Source: Savagea serpentis (GTDB lineage: Bacteria; Bacillota; Bacilli; Bacillales_A; Planococcaceae). From it: a stretch of 64,000 bases of DNA. This document shows positions 60,118-64,000 of this stretch, one piece after another (the stretch's first letter is position 1; the number at the start of each line of letters is the position of its first letter). Location of the stretch: the NCBI RefSeq assembly GCF_015351395.1, contig NZ_JADKPV010000003.1, positions 164,618 through 228,617 on the forward strand. Reading direction: 5' to 3'. A program made the translations under genes and the position numbers. The notes under the pieces were generated by a model. That model had not been told where the DNA came from and did no database searches. It saw only the letters and a list, made by a program, of their open reading frames with translations.

Positions 60118-60570
60118 TTAGTGCTCTTCATCGATAGCACGATTCGTCTTTTCCATTCGGTCACGCTTCAACTGTTCGACGATGGCGCGTTCAATAAATT
60201 CATCCGCTGTATATCCTTGTCGCTCACAATAATTCAACATCTCATGTCGAATCGTAGCTGTCAGTTGAACAGGAAACGCTCCTTGTAACATTTTTCGCAT
60301 CATGCCGAGATGCTCTTCTAAACCATGAAACAGTTCGTTTTCATTCAAGCGTTGGTGAGTAGGAGGTTGATCGAATTCAAACGCGGAGAAATCTAACTTG
60401 TCCACTCGCTCATACCGATGCTCCTCGACATTCCATCGGAAAGACTGCTGCGCCATCCACTCGCCTAAGGCCGAGACATTTTCAAATCCGTGTTCTTCTA
60501 AAATGAGAGCTAACGAAATTCCTTCTTCAAACTGTCGCGCGATACGCCAAGCAGTTTGCTGCAAACTCAT
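60118..60570 (-). CDS. Recombinase-associated protein with RHH-like C-terminus
   Basis: A 150-residue protein I do not recognise. The C-terminal 45 residues (VQLTATIRHEMLNYCERQGY...DEFIERAIVEQLKRDR) follow the ribbon-helix-helix pattern of a strand then two helices. Its ATG overlaps the stop of the recombinase gene by four bases (ATGA), so the two are made together. It may be a directionality factor or accessory DNA-binding protein for the recombinase (inference). Confidence 0.6.
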   Translation of the reverse strand: MSLQQTAWRIARQFEEGISLALILEEHGFENVSALGEWMAQQSFRWNVEEHRYERVDKLDFSAFEFDQPPTHQRLNENELFHGLEEHLGMMRKMLQGAFPVQLTATIRHEMLNYCERQGYTADEFIERAIVEQLKRDRMEKTNRAIDEEH

Positions 60571-61460
60571 CGCCCCACTCCTTCATAATCGACTTGTTGA
60601 ATCGCGTCAATTAAATCTTGTTGATCCACATGCAAATATGTAGAAGTCGTCCGCAAATTCGCATGACCTAATAATTTTTGAATAATGGCGACATGGACGC
60701 CCTTCGTAATTAAATAACTTGCAAATGAGTGTCTCAACATGTGGCTCGTCACATCTTTATCAATGCCTGCTCGCTCTCTCGCACGCTTTAAGTGATTATT
60801 TATCGACTGCCGACTCACTTGCCCAGTCCGACGAAAGGCGAAGACATATGGGGTCGACACAAGCGGACGCACATAATTCAAGTAATAGTGTAAATCTTCT
60901 GTAATTTCATCATTGAGAGGGATACGACGACTTTTTCCACCCTTTCCTTGATAAACGAGTAAGGATTGCTTTTCTAAATCTAAATGTTCTAATTTCAAAT
61001 ACATACACTCACTGACCCGCATTCCCGTAAAAGCCATCGTGCGCAAAAAATAATAGACAACCGGATGATCGACATGACGCAATAAGCGATCCACCTCTTC
61101 CGCTGTCAAATACGTTCGCTCATCTTCTACAACCTTCAAACGCGTCACTTTCTCCATCGGATTGTGCGTCATCCAATCTTTCAAAATTAAACATTCAAAA
61201 AAAGTGGAAAGTGCGTTCAACTTCCGATTGACCGAACGTGGCTGACAGGCTCGCTCCTCCATTAAATAGGCAATGTACCCTTCAAAATGACGGCTCTCCA
61301 ACGCGCATACATTAATCGGCGCATTCCACTTTTTCGAACGCCACTCATAAAATTGCCTCACATCAATTCCATATCCCCTCACAGTTTCTGGACTTAATTG
61401 ACGCAACTGTAACCACTTTTCAAAAATTTCAATCGCCTCTCGATAACATAACACTTTCAC
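60567..61460 (-). CDS. Tyrosine recombinase (XerC/XerD-like integrase)
   Basis: A 297-residue site-specific recombinase with an N-terminal SAM-like core-binding domain (about 5-95) and the catalytic domain. All active-site residues are present: Arg148 (TGMRVSE), Lys176 (GKGGKSRRIPL), His240 and Arg243 (HMLRHSF), His266 (LLGHANL) and Tyr275 (TSTYLHV). GTG at 61460 follows GAGGTG. It heads a two-gene operon whose promoter is overlapped by a LexA-like box. It is divergent from a promoterless S-layer gene. No phage genes are nearby, so a DNA-inversion or cassette-switch role is as likely as element integration. Confidence 0.9.
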   Translation of the reverse strand: MKVLCYREAIEIFEKWLQLRQLSPETVRGYGIDVRQFYEWRSKKWNAPINVCALESRHFEGYIAYLMEERACQPRSVNRKLNALSTFFECLILKDWMTHNPMEKVTRLKVVEDERTYLTAEEVDRLLRHVDHPVVYYFLRTMAFTGMRVSECMYLKLEHLDLEKQSLLVYQGKGGKSRRIPLNDEITEDLHYYLNYVRPLVSTPYVFAFRRTGQVSRQSINNHLKRARERAGIDKDVTSHMLRHSFASYLITKGVHVAIIQKLLGHANLRTTSTYLHVDQQDLIDAIQQVDYEGVGR

Positions 61461-61520
61461 TTTCCATCACCTCTTCAGTATCGTAACAAAAAGCAATGAA
61501 AAAGAACCTAAACGATTAAA

Positions 61521-61534
61521 AGAACATTTGTTCT
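61521..61534. promoter_or_regulatory. LexA-type SOS box at the recombinase promoter
   Basis: AGAACATTTGTTCT keeps the GAAC-N4-GTTC core of the Bacillus LexA operator (CGAACRNRYGTTYC). It starts 1 nt past the -10 box and covers the predicted transcription start. Confidence 0.65.
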
Positions 61535-61535
61535 A

Positions 61536-61564
61536 ATTATAAAAAGACAAAAAAAGAAATGCAA
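61536..61564 (-). promoter_or_regulatory. Sigma-A promoter of the recombinase operon
   Basis: Leftward TTGCAT (61559-61564), 17 nt, TATAAT (61536-61541). Near-consensus, so repression by LexA would be the main control. Confidence 0.8.
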
Positions 61565-61678
61565 TGAGAAAACACCACATTCCAAAAACTCTTCCCAAAA
61601 CCAAAAATTCACTCAAAAAACCCCCACTTTTCACGATTTTCTAACCAACACCGAATTTTCAAAGTATTCGATCTGATT
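61565..61678. other. Strand-biased junction between recombinase promoter and S-layer fragment
   Basis: About 110 nt almost lacking G on the plus strand (runs of A and C such as CCAAAAACTCTTCCCAAAACC), that is GT-rich on the other strand, with repeated GTTTTTGG-like words. It has no rightward promoter, ribosome site or start codon for the S-layer frame. It could be part of a recombination site. Confidence 0.4.
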
Positions 61679-63742
61679 TTTATAAAGGCAATTAACGATA
61701 CTCGTTATGAAGTAACATTTGGTAAAGCTCTTGATGCAGACCTTGCACGTGAAATTGAAAAGAATCCAGGGCACTTTGTCGCTTATGATGCAGGAACTTC
61801 ATCAAAAAATCCGAATTTCGTAGCAACATATGTTAGCTTTAGTAATGATTATAAAAAAGCTGAAATTATTTTAAACGAAGCACCACGTACAGATATTAAA
61901 TATACGGTTGCTTTATTAGATAGTGACAACGCTACTACTGCAGATGTTAAATATTCATCTAATCCAACGATTCTAAATGTAGGAGCAGAAAAGCCAACAC
62001 TAGAAGTGAATGCTGATCAAGAAAAATTCTTCTTGAACTTTAAAGAAGAAATGAAGTCAGACACACTTGAAAAATTAGATAAAATTAAAATCTTTAATGA
62101 GCAAGGGCAAGAACTTGCAAATGGTGTAACTACACTGAAGGATGTACTTGCTGAAAGTGCCTCTGCTGAGTGGGTAGACGCTACAACTAAAAAAGAAATC
62201 AAATTTGATATTAAACCAGGCACTTTAGAAGCTGGAAAAAAATATAAAGTTGTGATTGATGAAACGGTAGTTAATAAAGAAGGAGAAGCACTATCTGATT
62301 CAAAACGATCTATTACAGTGTCTATGCCTTCTATCAAAGACGCAGAACCTAAAGCTGTTCTTGCACGTGTAGTCAATGATAGTGTTGTAATTACTTTTGA
62401 TAAAGATTTAGAAGAGACTAATGTTTCAACTAAATTATTCACTGTAAAAACTTCTACTGGTAAAGAAGTAGCTTTAGAGGCAAATGCAGAAGTATCTGGT
62501 AAAAACATTACCTTACAACAAAATCCAAGTTCTGCTAACAAATTAGATGAGGAACTTACTTACACTGTTGAAGTACCAGCTAACGTGGTTGCTAACAAAG
62601 TATTCACAAATGCTACAAACCCAGCAGCTTCTTCATTAAAAGCGCAAGCTCAAAAAGATGTTGCTGTAAAATCTATGTCTGCTAAATTTGACCGAGACGT
62701 TAAAGATAATAAAAAAGCAGATTTATTATTAACATTTGACCAGCGTGTTAAAGATGAATTAGCAAGTGGCGGAGAAATCGTTATTGAAGAGTCTGGTAAG
62801 AAATTCACATTTAAAGGTAGCGAAGTTGAGTATGATGTTAAAGATGCTACAGGAAAAACACTCCGTATTAAAGATGTTGAAGAAAATTTTGTAAATAAAT
62901 CTGATAATGATAAAAAATTCACAGTTAAATCATCGAAGTCTTATACTGTTAAAGTAGTGAAAGAAACTGTACAAACAGACTCTACAAATGCTCCAAAAAA
63001 TAAAACAGATCTCAAGTCAACAATTAATGGTATCGATGTTTCAGCTCCGAAACTAGATGAAATCACTTTAGATTCAGCTGAAAAAATCATCGTTGAGTTT
63101 AATAAAGATATTGTAGCATCTGATTTAAAAGCAGCAGATGTAAAAGTTAAAGGTTACCAAATTAATAATGATGGAAGTTTTAACAAAGCTGGAGAAATGT
63201 TACAAGGTTCTAATCAAATTAAAGTGAGTGTAAGTGGAAATGCTATTACAATCACGCCAGCAAATGATAAAATCAAGTTTGTAACTTCTGAGACAGACTT
63301 TGATTTATGGCTTGCTAACGATAAAATTAAAGGTAAAAACGACGTTGTAGCTTCTGAGGAAGATTTGAAATACGATACTAATATTGATGTAATCGATAAC
63401 GCAGCACCAGTAATGGTAGGAGCAATTGCAACAAAAGCTAATGAATTAGAAATCACCTACTCTGAAGCAATTGAATTCAAAGATAACACAGATGAAAAAG
63501 CTGCTAAACAGTTTACTGTGGAAGGTGCAGAATATAAAAATTATGCAACAACAGCAGCAACAGCAACAGGAAAATCAGTGACACTGACATTTGATAAAGA
63601 TTTATTTGAAAAAGATAAAGACTATTCAACTGTTTCTGTTAAATATTTAAAACAAGATACTTACCGTGTACAGGAAACAGAAAATGATAAAAAAGCAGCA
63701 GCTAATCAAACACTCAAAGGTGTAAAAAATACTGTTAACTAA
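61679..63742 (+). pseudogene. 5'-truncated S-layer protein gene (silent cassette?)
   Basis: The frame is open from 61568 and protein-like from about 61679, where FIKAINDTRYEVTFGKALDA begins a typical S-layer Ig-like module (the usual K-x-I-N-x-T-x-x-EVTF start). About 688 codons follow, with modules repeating VVITFDKDL, LLLTFDQRV, IIVEFNKDI and LEITYSEAI, and a natural end at 63742. Signal peptide, SLH domains, promoter and ribosome site are absent; GTG at 62006 is only an internal codon. The sequence has no frameshift, so it is under selection or recently active. It fits a reserve cassette that a recombinase could join to an expressed SLH part elsewhere. Confidence 0.75.
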
Positions 63743-63793
63743 AAAAACGAAACGAAACGTTGCTCTATAAGTCGTAGTATGAAATGAGCGGGA

Positions 63794-63822
63794 GTAAGGG
63801 AAAGGCTAGTCTTTTCCCTTAC
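63794..63822. other. Hairpin after the S-layer cassette
   Basis: GTAAGGGAAA and TTTCCCTTAC around a 9-nt loop, not followed by a T run, so a poor terminator. It may mark the cassette end or a structured RNA. Confidence 0.4.
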
Positions 63823-63879
63823 CTTCTAACTGTTCAAAAGAGATAAATTGGGGAAGGTCCAATTCAAGTACAACAGTCT

Positions 63880-64000
63880 AGCGTACTTGCGCCTAATCCT
63901 CCTGCGTCCAATGCGTAATTTACCTTTACAAAGGGGCGAAGTCAGGTGAAGTCGTATGCTGGTGAAAGTCCAGTGGCGGGGCTCTTTAAAAGTAAACTAC
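63880..64000 (+). other. Structured-RNA-like sequence at the window edge, possibly a group II intron 5' part
   Basis: The last 75 nt (GGGGCGAAGTCAGG, GAAGTCGTATGCTGG, GTGAAAGTCCAG) have the purine-rich GUGAAAGUC wording found in domain I of bacterial group II introns, and TGCTGG/CCAGTG can pair. No GUGYG 5' splice motif is clear. The call is weak because the element is cut by the window. Confidence 0.25.

Noticed and set aside
62006..63742. Complete gene starting with GTG at 62006
   Set aside because: The same frame and the same domain type continue more than 300 nt upstream, there is no ribosome site at 62006 and a surface protein would lack a signal peptide.

Overview
The window looks like the chromosome of a low-GC Bacillota, most likely a Bacillales member of the Planococcaceae/Caryophanaceae type. 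The reasons are strong AGGAGG-type ribosome sites with frequent GTG and TTG starts, consensus sigma-A promoters, SLH-anchored S-layer proteins, a YhgE/Pip protein, a sortase-anchored adhesin and a Bacillus-type LexA box. The genus is inference; no rRNA or tRNA is present.

Layout. 1-6.4 kb: housekeeping and accessory genes: a cut-off gene (weakly ComK-like) divergent from a small sigma-70 factor, an LCP wall-polymer ligase, a 5'(3')-deoxyribonucleotidase, a GntR regulator with a CynX/NimT transporter, and another MFS transporter. 6.4-18 kb: one leftward catabolic operon containing a TRAP importer (dctPQM), two zinc alcohol dehydrogenases, a LacI regulator, a phosphofructokinase-like enzyme with unusual active-site motifs, a two-subunit transketolase, a tartrate/D-malate-type dehydrogenase and an aldehyde dehydrogenase. 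The substrate is unknown. Four copies of a LacI-type palindrome mark it as a regulon. 18-21.4 kb: a large LPXTG adhesin. 21.8-27.5 kb: an opp peptide ABC operon with cre-like sites. 28-32 kb: a giant YhgE/Pip protein. 32-40 kb: a complete gentisate pathway (3-hydroxybenzoate 6-hydroxylase type, gentisate dioxygenase, DinB-fold maleylpyruvate isomerase candidate, fumarylpyruvate hydrolase) with its own TRAP importer, divergent from an IclR regulator.

40-46 kb: a possible structured small RNA followed by a family of zinc-ribbon/TcaA-like membrane proteins, interrupted by an IS605-type element that carries tnpB, a ribbon-helix-helix gene and a remnant of tnpA. 46-58 kb: a cell-surface locus: glutamine amidotransferase, an 821-residue S-layer protein, further SLH proteins, an MBOAT/SGNH O-acylation pair, a phosphodiester glycosidase coupled to an SLH-only protein, and a second tnpB element, again with a divergent ribbon-helix-helix gene. 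Both IS elements sit exactly between a stop codon and what looks like the original terminator of the neighbouring gene.

58-64 kb: a gene-poor stretch holds two paralogous, independently promoted structured RNAs with covarying stems and the invariant loop UUCGCC. Then come a 5'-truncated HATPase_c_4-type gene, a small RHH-like gene and a tyrosine recombinase with a sigma-A promoter overlapped by a LexA-like box. Divergent from the recombinase is a promoterless S-layer gene lacking signal peptide and SLH domains. This looks like a silent S-layer cassette next to a recombinase, a possible antigenic or phase-variation locus. The strongest candidates for something undescribed are the twin UUCGCC RNAs, the recombinase/silent S-layer pair and the tnpB-RHH pairing.
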